Positions 1-8,650 are shown, counted from the stretch's first letter. The stretch is DNA of 64,000 bases from Candidatus Eremiobacteraceae bacterium (GCA_035295225.1 DATGJI010000045.1:1-64000), one strand, 5' to 3'. The notes: generated by a model not told the origin, from the sequence alone. Numbers and translations: made by a program.

Positions 1-1280
1 AGGAAGGCGCGATATTTCGCATCCAGCGGTGCCGCGCGCAGCGGCGACGCGAGTTCGCCGAGCGTGCCGCGGATATCGTCGATCAACCCTTGCGAGGTGC
101 CCATGACGTCTGATGTCTGATCGATCGTGCCGTTGACGTCCCGATTGAGCCGATTGAGTCCGTCGGTGGCTTTATCGAGGTTGTTGCCCTTCACTTTTGG
201 CTGGCCGAGATTGGGCACGGCACCGGTGAGGATGTTCAACTGGTTGACGAATGTCTCGATCTCGTGTCCGCCCGACGCCGCGCGATCGGCGAGCAACGCC
301 CGGTCGTCGGCGTTGATGCTGTCGGCGATGCTCAGCTGCGCGGCGGCGGCCGCGATCGCCGGATCGCTCGCAGTGCCCGCCAGCGCGACGATGGAACGAT
401 TGTCACTCGCGAAATTGGCCGAGACGGCTGTCTGGGCTTTCGACCTGCCGTCGGCGGCGAGCGCGTCGTTGGGAGCCAGAGCAAGTGCGCGGTTCAACTT
501 CACGAGCGCGTACGAGTAACGCCCTTCGTCTGCATCGTGCAGCGCCTGCGCGAGGATCTGCGGCTCGTTGGTCTGGCTCAGTTCAGGATAGCCGAGCACG
601 TGCGAAACGCGGTCTTTTGCTCCCGGGTGATCCTCGAAGTATTTGTCCGTATCGGCGTTGCCTTCGGTGGCTCCCAGTTTGGCGAGGGTGTCGGCACTGG
701 ACTGCGGGTCGTAGCCGGCCCGCGACATCAGCAGCAGACCGTATTGGTCGGCCTGCAGTTCGTCTTCGCGCGAGAACTTCGCGAACGCGAGGTCGCCGCC
801 GTATCCGCCCAGCGCATAGCCGATCGGCGAGAGCACCGAAAGAACGCCCACGAGGATGCTGAGCAGATTGCCCCGTTGGTTGAGCGTGATCACGTGCCGT
901 CGCTCGATGTGCCCCATCTCGTGACCGAGCACGGAGGCCAATTCATCGTCCGCTGAGACAAAATTCAGCAGTCCCATGTCAACGTGGACGAAACCGCCGG
1001 GCAACGCGAATGAATTGATCTCGTTCGAGTCGATGATCTCAAACTGATATGTGATGTCTGTGCGAGCCCGGTACTTCGCGAGATTGCCGCCGATGTGCTG
1101 AACCCACTGCGTGAGAAACGGATCGGTCACGATCACGCTTTGCGCATCGACTTCGGCGTTCTGCTGCTTGCCGAGCGCGATCTCCGCTGCCGTGCTCATC
1201 GCCGCCGCCGGCGCCGGCGTTGAGCAATACGCCGTCATCCAGATGCTTGCGCCGATGAGAATCAGGGCGATGAAACGCAT
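1..1280 (-). CDS. M48 family zinc metalloprotease, lipoprotein-like, C-terminus cut by window edge
   Basis: Reading the minus strand from the ATG at 1280 gives an open frame running off the window start (426 codons seen). The N-terminus has a hydrophobic signal ending in a possible lipobox (TAYC, Cys19). The zinc motif HEMGH is at residues 120-124, and the downstream third-ligand region REDELQAD is near 171-178, as in M48 (HtpX/BepA/LoiP-like) peptidases. After about residue 240 the sequence becomes helical and alanine-rich, perhaps a TPR or coiled region. The family works in the periplasm or at the envelope, degrading misfolded outer-membrane proteins. Family membership is certain from the motif pair; the exact role is inferred. 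Another short ORF on this strand starting near 1299 is only an out-of-frame shadow. Confidence 0.88.
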   Translation of the reverse strand, partial: MRFIALILIGASIWMTAYCSTPAPAAAMSTAAEIALGKQQNAEVDAQSVIVTDPFLTQWVQHIGGNLAKYRARTDITYQFEIIDSNEINSFALPGGFVHVDMGLLNFVSADDELASVLGHEMGHIERRHVITLNQRGNLLSILVGVLSVLSPIGYALGGYGGDLAFAKFSREDELQADQYGLLLMSRAGYDPQSSADTLAKLGATEGNADTDKYFEDHPGAKDRVSHVLGYPELSQTNEPQILAQALHDADEGRYSYALVKLNRALALAPNDALAADGRSKAQTAVSANFASDNRSIVALAGTASDPAIAAAAAQLSIADSINADDRALLADRAASGGHEIETFVNQLNILTGAVPNLGQPKVKGNNLDKATDGLNRLNRDVNGTIDQTSDVMGTSQGLIDDIRGTLGELASPLRAAPLDAKYRAF

Positions 1281-1293
1281 GCGGAGGCCTTCG

Positions 1294-1318
1294 GGGCAAG
1301 CAATGCTTGCCCTACTAC
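1294..1318. repeat. GTAG-flanked palindromic repeat, copy 1
   Basis: Hairpin with arms GGGCAAGC/GCTTGCCC around a 3-nt loop, followed by CTACTAC-like flank. The same hairpin and flank recur at 45268 and 56178, and a different stem with the same CTAC flank recurs near 48296. It lies just upstream of the M48 gene. Confidence 0.75.
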
Positions 1319-1353
1319 GATGACGCCTTCTAATGAAGGGATTGACTTCTAAT

Positions 1354-1416
1354 GAAGGGGCCGACGCTAGTCGGCCCACGTTGTTTTCGCTTGGGCCGAC
1401 TAGCGTCGGCCCCTTC
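1354..1416. repeat. Large inverted repeat of the GGCCGAC family, terminator-like
   Basis: Two perfect 25-bp arms (1354-1378 and 1392-1416) face each other across a 13-bp spacer. Each arm also contains its own smaller hairpin with core GGCCGAC-N4-GTCGGCC. It sits immediately after the amidase stop on the minus strand and upstream of the M48 gene, so it could stop amidase transcription, although no U-tract is obvious. Related cores occur at 5296, 12719, 15049 and 60058. Confidence 0.8.
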
Positions 1417-1419
1417 AAA

Positions 1420-2817
1420 TCACGAGATGAGCGGCGGGTGACGGCGGTGCCAATCCGTTTTCGTTTGCAACGATGCGGCCACGCTCACGAGTCGCGGTTC
1501 GGAGAGCGCCGGACCGACGAACATCACGCTCGTCGGAAGTCCGTGCAGGCCAAATCCCGACGGCGCGGCGACGGCCGGGATACCGACGAGATTGCACGCC
1601 GTTATGAGCGGACCGTCCGAGAACCCCGGATACGACTTGTCGAACGACTGAGCGATCGGCGGCGCGACCGTGGAAAACGTCGGCGAGACGAGCACGTCGA
1701 CGTCGTCGAAGATCTTCTCGAATGCGCGCCGCATGGGGGCACGCAACCGCATCGCATCCACGTAGTCTACCGCGGGCGCCACGAGATTCGAGTAGCCGCC
1801 CCTGCGGCCGTCGGGATCGGAGAGCGCCTTGCAGCGACCGTCATCGATGATGTCGCGAAACGCCGCGCCGCCTTCGGCCGCGATGATAATGCCGACCATG
1901 TCGTTGTATGGAAAGTCGGGCAGCGATATTTCGGTGACTTTGGCTCCCGCAGCGATTGCATCCAGCGCGGCGTGGTAGTTCTTGCGCACTTCCGGCTGGC
2001 ACTTGTCCTCGGCGCCTTTCACCGTCGCAAAGCGCAGAGGGCCTGAAGGCATGACCATGGCGGTCATCCGATTCGGCAGCGACGTCGCGTCGTTTTGATC
2101 CGGTCCCTTGATCGCGTTCAACACGATTCCCGCATCGATCGCGTTTCTGCACATCGGGCCGAGCTTGTCCATAGTCCAAGAGAGCGCCATCGCGCCGTGC
2201 CGGCTGACGAGGCCGTACGTCGGGCGTAGGCCAGTGATGCCGCAATACGACGATGGATTTGTGATCGAGCCGTCGGTCTCGGACCCGATCGCGAACGGCA
2301 CGAGTCCTGCGCTGACGCATGCACCAGGACCGCTCGACGACCCGCCGCTCCAATATTCGGTGTTCCACGGCGTTTTGCACGGACCGGTAAAGGACGCGTC
2401 GGCTTGGTTATAGCCCATGCCGCCTGCCAGTTCGATCATGGCGAGCTTGGCGAGGAGCACGGCACCCGCGTCGTGCAGCCGCGCAACGACCGTCGCATCT
2501 TCATCGATCACCTGCGATCGGTACGGCGCGGCGCCCCACGTCGTCGGGCCGCCTCGGGCGGCGAGAAGGTCCTTGACGCCGTACGGAATGCCATGCAAAG
2601 GCCCGCGATCGTGTTCGGCCGCGAGATCGGCGTCGGCCGCGCGCGCTTCGGCGAGCGCGCGATCACGCAAGATCGTCACGACGCTGTTCAGCTTCGGTCC
2701 GACGAGTTCGAGCCGCGCGATGAAGAACTGAGCCAATTCCACTGCAGAGACACGGCGCGCACGAAGCGCCGCTCCGAGTTCGCCGATGTCGGCGAATGCC
2801 ATCGCGCTTTCAACCAT
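1420..2817 (-). CDS. Amidase signature (AS) family amidase
   Basis: 465 residues from the preferred start. The Ser-cisSer-Lys triad region is visible: Lys82 in GVKDLLA, the GGSSSG loop at 158-163, and the nucleophile Ser184 in GSETDGSI. Such enzymes hydrolyse carboxamides to acid plus ammonia. The substrate cannot be read from sequence. The variant GSETDGSI (rather than GS-DTGGSI) and the absence of GatB/GatC partners argue against GatA of the tRNA amidotransferase. I prefer the ATG at 2817 to the upstream one at 2859 because it overlaps the stop of the preceding gene by 8 bp (ATGGTTGA), a typical coupling arrangement. The family is certain, the substrate unknown. Confidence 0.9.
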   Translation of the reverse strand: MVESAMAFADIGELGAALRARRVSAVELAQFFIARLELVGPKLNSVVTILRDRALAEARAADADLAAEHDRGPLHGIPYGVKDLLAARGGPTTWGAAPYRSQVIDEDATVVARLHDAGAVLLAKLAMIELAGGMGYNQADASFTGPCKTPWNTEYWSGGSSSGPGACVSAGLVPFAIGSETDGSITNPSSYCGITGLRPTYGLVSRHGAMALSWTMDKLGPMCRNAIDAGIVLNAIKGPDQNDATSLPNRMTAMVMPSGPLRFATVKGAEDKCQPEVRKNYHAALDAIAAGAKVTEISLPDFPYNDMVGIIIAAEGGAAFRDIIDDGRCKALSDPDGRRGGYSNLVAPAVDYVDAMRLRAPMRRAFEKIFDDVDVLVSPTFSTVAPPIAQSFDKSYPGFSDGPLITACNLVGIPAVAAPSGFGLHGLPTSVMFVGPALSEPRLVSVAASLQTKTDWHRRHPPLIS

Positions 2818-3157
2818 GATTTGACGCTCCGAGCGGCGAGAACACGAAGTCTGGTTCATCGCTGTTGCGCAAGCCGCGATTGCGGAACGATTTGCTCGAA
2901 TCCAAGAAACCGTCGATATCGCCGGCGATCTTTGCGGTCATCGCGTCATCCAGCTTCGCGGCCGGTAACGATGCTTGGAGATGCTTGGCCATGCATTTAG
3001 CCGTTGCCGATGGACCCGGAGGGGGCGCCGCTTCAGCCGGAGCGGCGGCGAAGTCGCCGACGTCGTCCGAGTGCCGACGCGACGACGCGGCCAGACCTCC
3101 CGCGATAAGGGCTGTCGCAGCGAGACTGGAGACAATAACAAAGCGGCGTGTTGGCAC
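2810..3157 (-). CDS. Small exported hypothetical protein coupled to the amidase
   Basis: 115-aa protein beginning MPTRRFVIVSSLAATALIAG, a single-Arg-pair signal or membrane anchor that could be Sec or Tat. I choose the GTG at 3157 because GGAGG lies 9 nt upstream; the longer frame from 3250 starts in proline/serine-rich sequence. The mature part carries an Asp/Lys-rich segment ending in an aromatic-rich tail (DEPDFVFSP). I do not recognise a domain. Its last codons overlap the amidase start, so the two are probably co-translated, and the protein may be a partner or chaperone of the amidase. That partnership is inference only. Confidence 0.65.
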   Translation of the reverse strand: MPTRRFVIVSSLAATALIAGGLAASSRRHSDDVGDFAAAPAEAAPPPGPSATAKCMAKHLQASLPAAKLDDAMTAKIAGDIDGFLDSSKSFRNRGLRNSDEPDFVFSPLGASNHG

Positions 3158-3307
3158 AAGTGTGTCCTCCGTCCGCGGCGAGTTAGGCGTGCTGCCGCCA
3201 CTCCTTTTTCGATGCGGAACGCCTGCATGGTTTCGCGCGGGAATCGGCAAACGGCCGCATCTCGCATTCAGCCGGTCAACGCAGCTACGACGATCGAGGA
3301 GCCATCA

Positions 3308-5284
3308 ATGCCGGACGACTCGCCGCAAGCAATCGAAGCGCTCTTCGCGGAGAACCGCGCGTTCCCGCCACCGCCCGGCTTTGCGGCTAAAGCCGTGTGC
3401 AACGATCCTACGATCTACGAACGCGCGATGAAAGACCCCGAGGCTTTCTGGGCAGGCGAGGCGCGCCGGCTCGAGTGGTTCTCGCCGTGGGAAAGCGTGC
3501 TGGATTGGGAACCCGGCGAGAAGCGCGCGCGCTGGTTCGACGGCGGCACGATCAACGCGTCGTTCAATTGTCTCGACAGACACGTACGCGATGGTCATGG
3601 TTCGCAGGTCGCCTATTACTGGGAAGGCGAGCCGGGCGACGAACGCCGCATCACGTACGCAGATCTTCTCGCCGAGACGTGCCGCCTGGCAAACGCTTTA
3701 CGCGAGCTCGGCGTGAAGCGCGGCGACCGCGTGGCGATCTACATGGGCATGGTGCCGGAGCTGCCGGTTGCGCTGCTCGCGTGCTCGCGCATCGGCGCGA
3801 TCCACTCCGTCGTGTTCGGAGGATTTTCAGCGGACAGCCTGCGCGATCGCATCATCGACGGCGAGTGCGTCGCTGTGATCACGCAAGACCTTGGGTGGCG
3901 ACGCGGCGGCAAGATCGCGCTCAAGCAGATCGTGGACGATGCGCTTGCCGGCGCACCGAGCGTCAAGAACGTGATCGTTCTTAAGCGCGTCGGCGATCCG
4001 GTTCCATGGATGGACGGCCGCGATGTCTGGTATCACGATATCGTCGCCGGCCAAGCGGCGGAATGCGCGCCCGAGCACATGGAGGCGGAGGATCCGCTCT
4101 ACATCCTCTACTCTAGTGGAACGACCGCAAAGCCGAAGGGCATCATGCACACCACCGGCGGCTATCTCACGGGCGTGGCGTCAACGCACAAGAACGTATT
4201 CGACTTGCGCGAAGCGACCGATGTCTTCTGGTGCACGGCCGACATCGGCTGGGTCACCGGCCACTCGTACGTCGTCTACGGTCCACTCGCGAATCGCGCG
4301 ACGAGCGTGCTTTTTGAGGGCACGCCAGACTATCCCGATAAGGACCGCTTCTGGGCGGTCATCGAGAAGTACAAAGTCTCGATTCTCTACACGGCGCCCA
4401 CCGCGATCCGCACGTTCATGAAATGGGGACCGTCGTACGTCGAAGCGCACGATCTTTCGTCGCTGCGCTTGCTAGGTTCGGTCGGCGAACCCATCAATCC
4501 GGAAGCCTGGATCTGGTACCGCCACTATATCGGCGGCGATCGCTGCCCGGTCGTCGACAAGTGGTGGCAGACCGAAACCGGCATGATCATGATCTCGCCG
4601 TTGCCTGGCATCACCAACACGAAGCCAGGTTCCGCGTCGCTGCCGTATCCCGGCGTGTTTGCGGACGTGGTCGACACAAATGGCGCGTCGGTGCCGCTCG
4701 GCGGGGGCGGGTATGCGGTGATCACGCGGCCGTGGCCCGCGATGCTGCGCACGCTGTGGGGCGATCACGATCGCTACATCAAGACCTATTGGAGCCGCTT
4801 CGCAAAGCAAGGCTACTATTTCCCGGCCGACGGGTGCAAGCGCGACGCGGATGGTTTCTACTGGCTCCTCGGCCGTGTTGATGACGTGATGAACGTATCG
4901 GGCCACCGGATCTCGACGACCGAGGTGGAGAGCGCGTTTGTCGATCATCCCAAAGTCGCCGAAGCTGCGGTGGTTTCGAAAAAGGACGACATCACTGGAG
5001 AGGCTGTCGCTGCGTTTGTGACGCTGAAGGGCGGCGGGATCGGGTCGCCCGCCGAAGCGGACGAACTGCGCAAGCACGTCGCATCAAAAATCGGGGCGTT
5101 CGCGCGTCCGAAATACATCACGTTCACGCCCGATCTTCCCAAGACTCGTTCCGGCAAGATCATGCGCCGGCTGCTCCGCGACGTGATGGAGAATCGGCCG
5201 CTCGGAGATACCACCACGCTCGCCGACGCGAACGTCGTGAAGACGATCGCCGAAATGGCACGCACGGCGCCGCCGGAGGACTGA
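3308..5284 (+). CDS. acsA: Acetate--CoA ligase (acetyl-CoA synthetase)
   Basis: 658 residues, normal for AMP-forming acetyl-CoA synthetase, which activates acetate with ATP and CoA to acetyl-CoA. The ATP/AMP motif YSSGTTAKPKGIMHTTGGY, the WWQTETG motif and the C-terminal GRVDDVMNVSGHR hinge are present. The acylation-regulated catalytic lysine is Lys617 in KTRSGK. The ATG at 3308 is preceded by GAGGAG; a longer upstream frame is non-coding in character. It stands alone between the amidase unit (opposite strand) and a palindromic repeat. Propionate activity cannot be excluded from sequence, but the overall pattern fits Acs. Reversible lysine acetylation at Lys617 is a family property and was not observed here. 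Confidence 0.95.
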   Translation: MPDDSPQAIEALFAENRAFPPPPGFAAKAVCNDPTIYERAMKDPEAFWAGEARRLEWFSPWESVLDWEPGEKRARWFDGGTINASFNCLDRHVRDGHGSQVAYYWEGEPGDERRITYADLLAETCRLANALRELGVKRGDRVAIYMGMVPELPVALLACSRIGAIHSVVFGGFSADSLRDRIIDGECVAVITQDLGWRRGGKIALKQIVDDALAGAPSVKNVIVLKRVGDPVPWMDGRDVWYHDIVAGQAAECAPEHMEAEDPLYILYSSGTTAKPKGIMHTTGGYLTGVASTHKNVFDLREATDVFWCTADIGWVTGHSYVVYGPLANRATSVLFEGTPDYPDKDRFWAVIEKYKVSILYTAPTAIRTFMKWGPSYVEAHDLSSLRLLGSVGEPINPEAWIWYRHYIGGDRCPVVDKWWQTETGMIMISPLPGITNTKPGSASLPYPGVFADVVDTNGASVPLGGGGYAVITRPWPAMLRTLWGDHDRYIKTYWSRFAKQGYYFPADGCKRDADGFYWLLGRVDDVMNVSGHRISTTEVESAFVDHPKVAEAAVVSKKDDITGEAVAAFVTLKGGGIGSPAEADELRKHVASKIGAFARPKYITFTPDLPKTRSGKIMRRLLRDVMENRPLGDTTTLADANVVKTIAEMARTAPPED

Positions 5285-5295
5285 CAAACGTAGCG

Positions 5296-5334
5296 TGGGC
5301 CGACTAGCGTGGGCCGACTGACGTCGGCCCCTTC
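5296..5334. repeat. GGCCGAC-family palindrome between convergent genes
   Basis: A partial copy (5296-5309) is followed by a complete hairpin GGGCCGAC-TGAC-GTCGGCCC (5311-5330) and CCTTC. It sits between the 3' ends of the acetyl-CoA synthetase and MCO-ZIP genes, where it could act as a bidirectional terminator. Confidence 0.75.
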
Positions 5335-5340
5335 GGGCTG

Positions 5341-7218
5341 CTATGCGCCGGCGGCGCTAAGGATGAGGTCGGTCGCGAATCCCGCGACGAAGCCGACAAA
5401 TAACCCCGCAGCGGCGGTTTCTTTGTGGCCGATCTTGCCGCCGACTTTCGTCATCTCCCCGATGACATACATGATCGCCCCGGCTGCAAGCGTCAAGAAC
5501 ACGACGCTCAATATCGGCGATACGAAATGGTAGCCGACGAGCGTGCCGAGAAACGTCGGCGCCCCGCCGATCAACCCGAGCCTCACAATCGAACCGAGGC
5601 CGGCTGCGCCGGTTCCCGCAAGCGGCGCGGCGATGCCGAACCCCTCCGTCATGTTGTGCAGCGCGAAACCGATGATCAGCAAGACTGCGAGTTGGACCGC
5701 GCCCGTCGCTGCCGACTGGCCGATCGCAAGTCCCTCGCTGAAATTGTGTGATCCGATCCCGATGGCGATCGCCGTCGCGAGCGCCATCGGGCTCATCGCG
5801 CCGTCGGGGCCGGCCGTGCGCGCTCTGCGCAGCAGCCACGCCGACAATGCGACGAGCCCGAGCAATCCGACGAGCAGTCCGCCGACGTAGATCGCGGATA
5901 GTGAGATGAACGGAGCAGCTGGTGCGCCCAGCCGCATATTTGCAAGCGCCGCCTGAATCGGACTGCCGGCCTGCCGCAAGATGTCGAAGAGCAAGAAGTA
6001 GAGCACGCCGATCGCGATCGCGTTCAGAAACGCCACACCATTCTTCGAGATGCGCTTCATCGCCGCAAATGGCAAGCCGAAGAAGATCGTGAGCCCCGCG
6101 ATCGTGCCGAGCAGCAACGTGGTGCCGAACGCGAGCGGTGGCCCCGCCGGCGCCCCGCCGCCTTCGTCGCCGCCGCCGCCCGTTGACGGCGTCATCATGT
6201 CGGCCATGGCGAGTGAAGGAAACTTATCCGGCGCCGAGTCGTACTGGATGGCCGTGATCAGACCTCCCGGCCCCGTGCCGGCGTTCATCATGTGATCGAC
6301 CACATGACAGTGCACCATCCACGTGCCGGGTTTCGCATTAGCGGTGAAGGCGATATCGCGCGTCTCGCCTGGGCCGACGAGCACCGTCACCATCTGCTGT
6401 TGCGCCGCGGTCGGCACGGGTTGGCCATCGACGTCCACTACCGTGAACTTGTGGCCGTGGACGTGCATGGTGTGGAATTCGGTACCGCTGATGTTGATGA
6501 TGCGGATGCGCACACGGTCGCCGCTGTGGACGCGGTACGGTTTGGTCAAGGGATAACTCTTGCCGTTGATGCTGAAGTAGTTTTCGGACCCGCTGAACAC
6601 GCGCCACGATGAGAGCAGCATCAAGTAGTCGCGATTGTATTTCGACGTCGCGGCATCGTCCACGACGATCGCACCGTACATGCCGCGGTCCAATTGATTG
6701 AAGTCGTCGAAATGCGTGTGATATATGTACGTGCCCGGATCGGTCGCGGTGAACTCGTACGTAAACGTCTCGCCCGGTTGAACCGGCGCTTGGCTGAAGC
6801 CGGGCACCCCGTCCATGTCCGGTGAATCTTCGATGCCGTGCAAATGGATCGTGGTGGCTTCGGGCAGGTGGTTGGTGAAGATGATGCGGACGCGATCGCC
6901 GGCGCGAACGTGGAGAGTTGGACCGGGCGCCGTGCCGTTGTACGTCCATGCCGAAACCGTGATGCCCGGCGCGACGACCCACGGCTTCACCTCGGCGATG
7001 ATGCGGAACGTCTTGAGCTTTCCGGGCGCCACCGGAGGCAACGCCGGCAGCAGCGCGTAGTCTTTTGAGGCTTGCTCTTCCGCCGCGTCGATCATCGCTT
7101 GCGATGGCCCCGCCGCGGGCTGGGGTTGGTCCGCACGCGCGCTCATGGCGCCGCACGCCGACCACGCGATGAGCATCGCGACGAGCGATGCGATCTGGCG
7201 AAGTTTTTTCGCAATCAC
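5341..7218 (-). CDS. Multicopper oxidase fused to a ZIP-family metal transporter
   Basis: 625-aa two-part protein. Residues 1-30 form a signal peptide. Residues about 55-330 are a two-domain multicopper oxidase with all four copper motifs: HLHG (His125/127), HTH (167-169), HTMHVHGH (249-256) and HCHVVDHM (303-310). A Gly/Asp linker (347-355) leads to about eight membrane segments (361-625) with the two ZIP metal motifs HNFSEG (491-496) and HNMTEG (521-526), as in ZupT-like ZIPs. The oxidase would face the periplasm and feed or guard the transporter in the inner membrane. Start is GTG at 7218, overlapping the DtxR stop by 4 bp (GTGA), so it is coupled to and probably repressed by that regulator. 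The metal (Fe, Mn or Zn) and direction are not known from sequence. Confidence 0.9.
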   Translation of the reverse strand: MIAKKLRQIASLVAMLIAWSACGAMSARADQPQPAAGPSQAMIDAAEEQASKDYALLPALPPVAPGKLKTFRIIAEVKPWVVAPGITVSAWTYNGTAPGPTLHVRAGDRVRIIFTNHLPEATTIHLHGIEDSPDMDGVPGFSQAPVQPGETFTYEFTATDPGTYIYHTHFDDFNQLDRGMYGAIVVDDAATSKYNRDYLMLLSSWRVFSGSENYFSINGKSYPLTKPYRVHSGDRVRIRIINISGTEFHTMHVHGHKFTVVDVDGQPVPTAAQQQMVTVLVGPGETRDIAFTANAKPGTWMVHCHVVDHMMNAGTGPGGLITAIQYDSAPDKFPSLAMADMMTPSTGGGGDEGGGAPAGPPLAFGTTLLLGTIAGLTIFFGLPFAAMKRISKNGVAFLNAIAIGVLYFLLFDILRQAGSPIQAALANMRLGAPAAPFISLSAIYVGGLLVGLLGLVALSAWLLRRARTAGPDGAMSPMALATAIAIGIGSHNFSEGLAIGQSAATGAVQLAVLLIIGFALHNMTEGFGIAAPLAGTGAAGLGSIVRLGLIGGAPTFLGTLVGYHFVSPILSVVFLTLAAGAIMYVIGEMTKVGGKIGHKETAAAGLFVGFVAGFATDLILSAAGA

Positions 7219-7949
7219 CGGACTGCTTTCGCCTTCGTACTGACCGGGTCGCGCACGAGCACGTCGTTGGCGAGCGGCACGCTGACCGTGTGTTTCTTGC
7301 CCGCGACGTCGATCGTGATGAGGCCGATCGCTCGCTCCAGCTTCTTCAACGTCACCGCAACGCCCGGGCGTAGTCCGATCTCACCCAAGTAACGCAGCAA
7401 TTCGGGAACCTCGTGTTTCACTTCCAAGACCTTGGCCGGCACGTCGAGCGGCAGGTCGATGAGGTCGATCGCGCGGTCGTGATGCCACAGCGATCCGTCG
7501 GCGCGCGGGATCGGGTGTCCGTGCGGACAGGTCGTCGGTTCTTTCAAGAAGTGCGCGAGGTGATGTTCGACCATCGGCGAGATGGCGTGCTCGAGGCGGC
7601 ACGCTTCCGCACTCGCCAGTTCCCACGCGACGCCGAAATGATCCACTAACAGGCGTTCGGCAAGCCGCTGACGACGCAGCGTCAGCGCGCCGATGCGGGC
7701 GCCCGACACGGTGGGCCGCACGCCGTGTCGCCCGTCGTGTACGACGTAACCCTCTGCGTCAAGACGCTTGAGCATCGCCGAAGCGGACGCCGCGGACACG
7801 GCTAACTCATGGGCTATCGCGGACGTGGCCACCGGGCCGCTGCCGTCGTGCAATCTGACAATGGATTTCAGGTACATCTCGACGTTTGGGCTGACTTCGT
7901 TTTCGTCGGGCGGCGTGTCAGGCGCCGACTTAAGGGCGGAATGCGTCAT
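7215..7949 (-). CDS. DtxR/MntR-family metal-dependent repressor
   Basis: 244 aa. An N-terminal winged helix (about 25-85) with a recognition-helix region ASASAMLKRL precedes the dimerisation/metal domain with EACRLEHAIS and CPHGHPIP, and an SH3/FeoA-like C-terminal domain follows (about 170-235). The family binds Fe(II) or Mn(II) and represses metal uptake genes. It is the first gene of a two-gene operon with the MCO-ZIP fusion (GTGA overlap). A palindrome of the DtxR type lies 36-49 bp upstream of its start, which suggests autoregulation of the operon. Fe or Mn specificity cannot be assigned. Confidence 0.92.
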   Translation of the reverse strand: MTHSALKSAPDTPPDENEVSPNVEMYLKSIVRLHDGSGPVATSAIAHELAVSAASASAMLKRLDAEGYVVHDGRHGVRPTVSGARIGALTLRRQRLAERLLVDHFGVAWELASAEACRLEHAISPMVEHHLAHFLKEPTTCPHGHPIPRADGSLWHHDRAIDLIDLPLDVPAKVLEVKHEVPELLRYLGEIGLRPGVAVTLKKLERAIGLITIDVAGKKHTVSVPLANDVLVRDPVSTKAKAVR

Positions 7950-7984
7950 GGCAAGATCCTATTCGACGCGACTTACGCGCGATG

Positions 7985-7998
7985 TTAGGCTCGCCTAA
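7985..7998. promoter_or_regulatory. Putative DtxR-type operator (TTAGGC-TC-GCCTAA)
   Basis: Perfect 6-bp inverted repeat TTAGGC/GCCTAA spaced by 2 bp, matching the outer TTAGG/CCTAA halves of known DtxR/IdeR boxes. It lies just upstream of the DtxR-family gene. A weaker dyad, GGTTAG-N5-CTTACC, follows at 8006-8022 and overlaps the end of ogt. Binding is inferred. Confidence 0.6.
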
Positions 7999-8017
7999 TT
8001 CGGACGGTTAGCCGGAC

Positions 8018-8602
8018 TTACCTTGCAGACGGTGACATGCCAATGTCGCCGATGGGAGGCCCCAGACCCAGCGTCGGCCGGCCCGACTCGAGGTCGAGCA
8101 GGAATTGTTTGCGGTCGAGACCGCCGCCGAAGCCGACGAGCCGGCCATTCGCGCCGATCACGCGGTGACATGGGACGATGATGACGATCGGATTGGCGCC
8201 GTTCGCCGCTCCGACCGCCCGCGCCGCGTCAGGCTCACCAATTCGGCATGCGATCTCGCCGTATGCCATAGTAGTGCCATACGGGATATCGAGAAGCGCA
8301 TTCCAGACGCGAAGGTGAAACGTCGGACCGATCAATCGGATCGGGATGTCGAAAACCCGACGTTTGCCGGCGAAGTATTCGGCCATCTGCGTTCGTAAGG
8401 CGTTCATGACGGGGTCATGATCCGCCCCGGGGCCGTTAAACAAGCGTTCGCGCCGGGCGCGGCGCGCGAACGCAAGCTCGATCAGCACGCCAGCGTCGGT
8501 TCGCGCAAAAAGCGGTCCGACCGGCGAATCGAAAAGAGCGGTCGAGGTCGCGCCGGTGAGTCCGTTCTCGACGCTGGGTTGCTCGCGCATGACGTTCTTC
8601 AT
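8018..8602 (-). CDS. ogt: Methylated-DNA--protein-cysteine S-methyltransferase
   Basis: Ogt/AGT protein of about 194 aa. It has the active-site PCHRV motif, in which Cys accepts the alkyl group from O6-methylguanine, followed by the usual GFGGGLDRKQFLLDLE segment. The DNA-binding helix region YGTTMAYGEIA precedes it. The enzyme repairs alkylated DNA by a single-turnover reaction. The frame extends to 8656 but would then overlap the divergent HD gene, so I prefer the ATG at 8602 (or 8590). No Ada regulatory domain is fused, consistent with an Ogt-type enzyme. Confidence 0.93.
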   Translation of the reverse strand: MKNVMREQPSVENGLTGATSTALFDSPVGPLFARTDAGVLIELAFARRARRERLFNGPGADHDPVMNALRTQMAEYFAGKRRVFDIPIRLIGPTFHLRVWNALLDIPYGTTMAYGEIACRIGEPDAARAVGAANGANPIVIIVPCHRVIGANGRLVGFGGGLDRKQFLLDLESGRPTLGLGPPIGDIGMSPSAR

Positions 8603-8650
8603 TCGTCGCGAAATCGGACCTAACCCGTCTTTGCTAGGCAGAGGTGAGAG

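Noticed and set aside
2975-3307. N-terminal extension of acetyl-CoA synthetase
   Set aside because: The extra residues are Arg/Thr-rich and unrelated to Acs; the ATG at 3308 has a good ribosome site and matches normal protein length.
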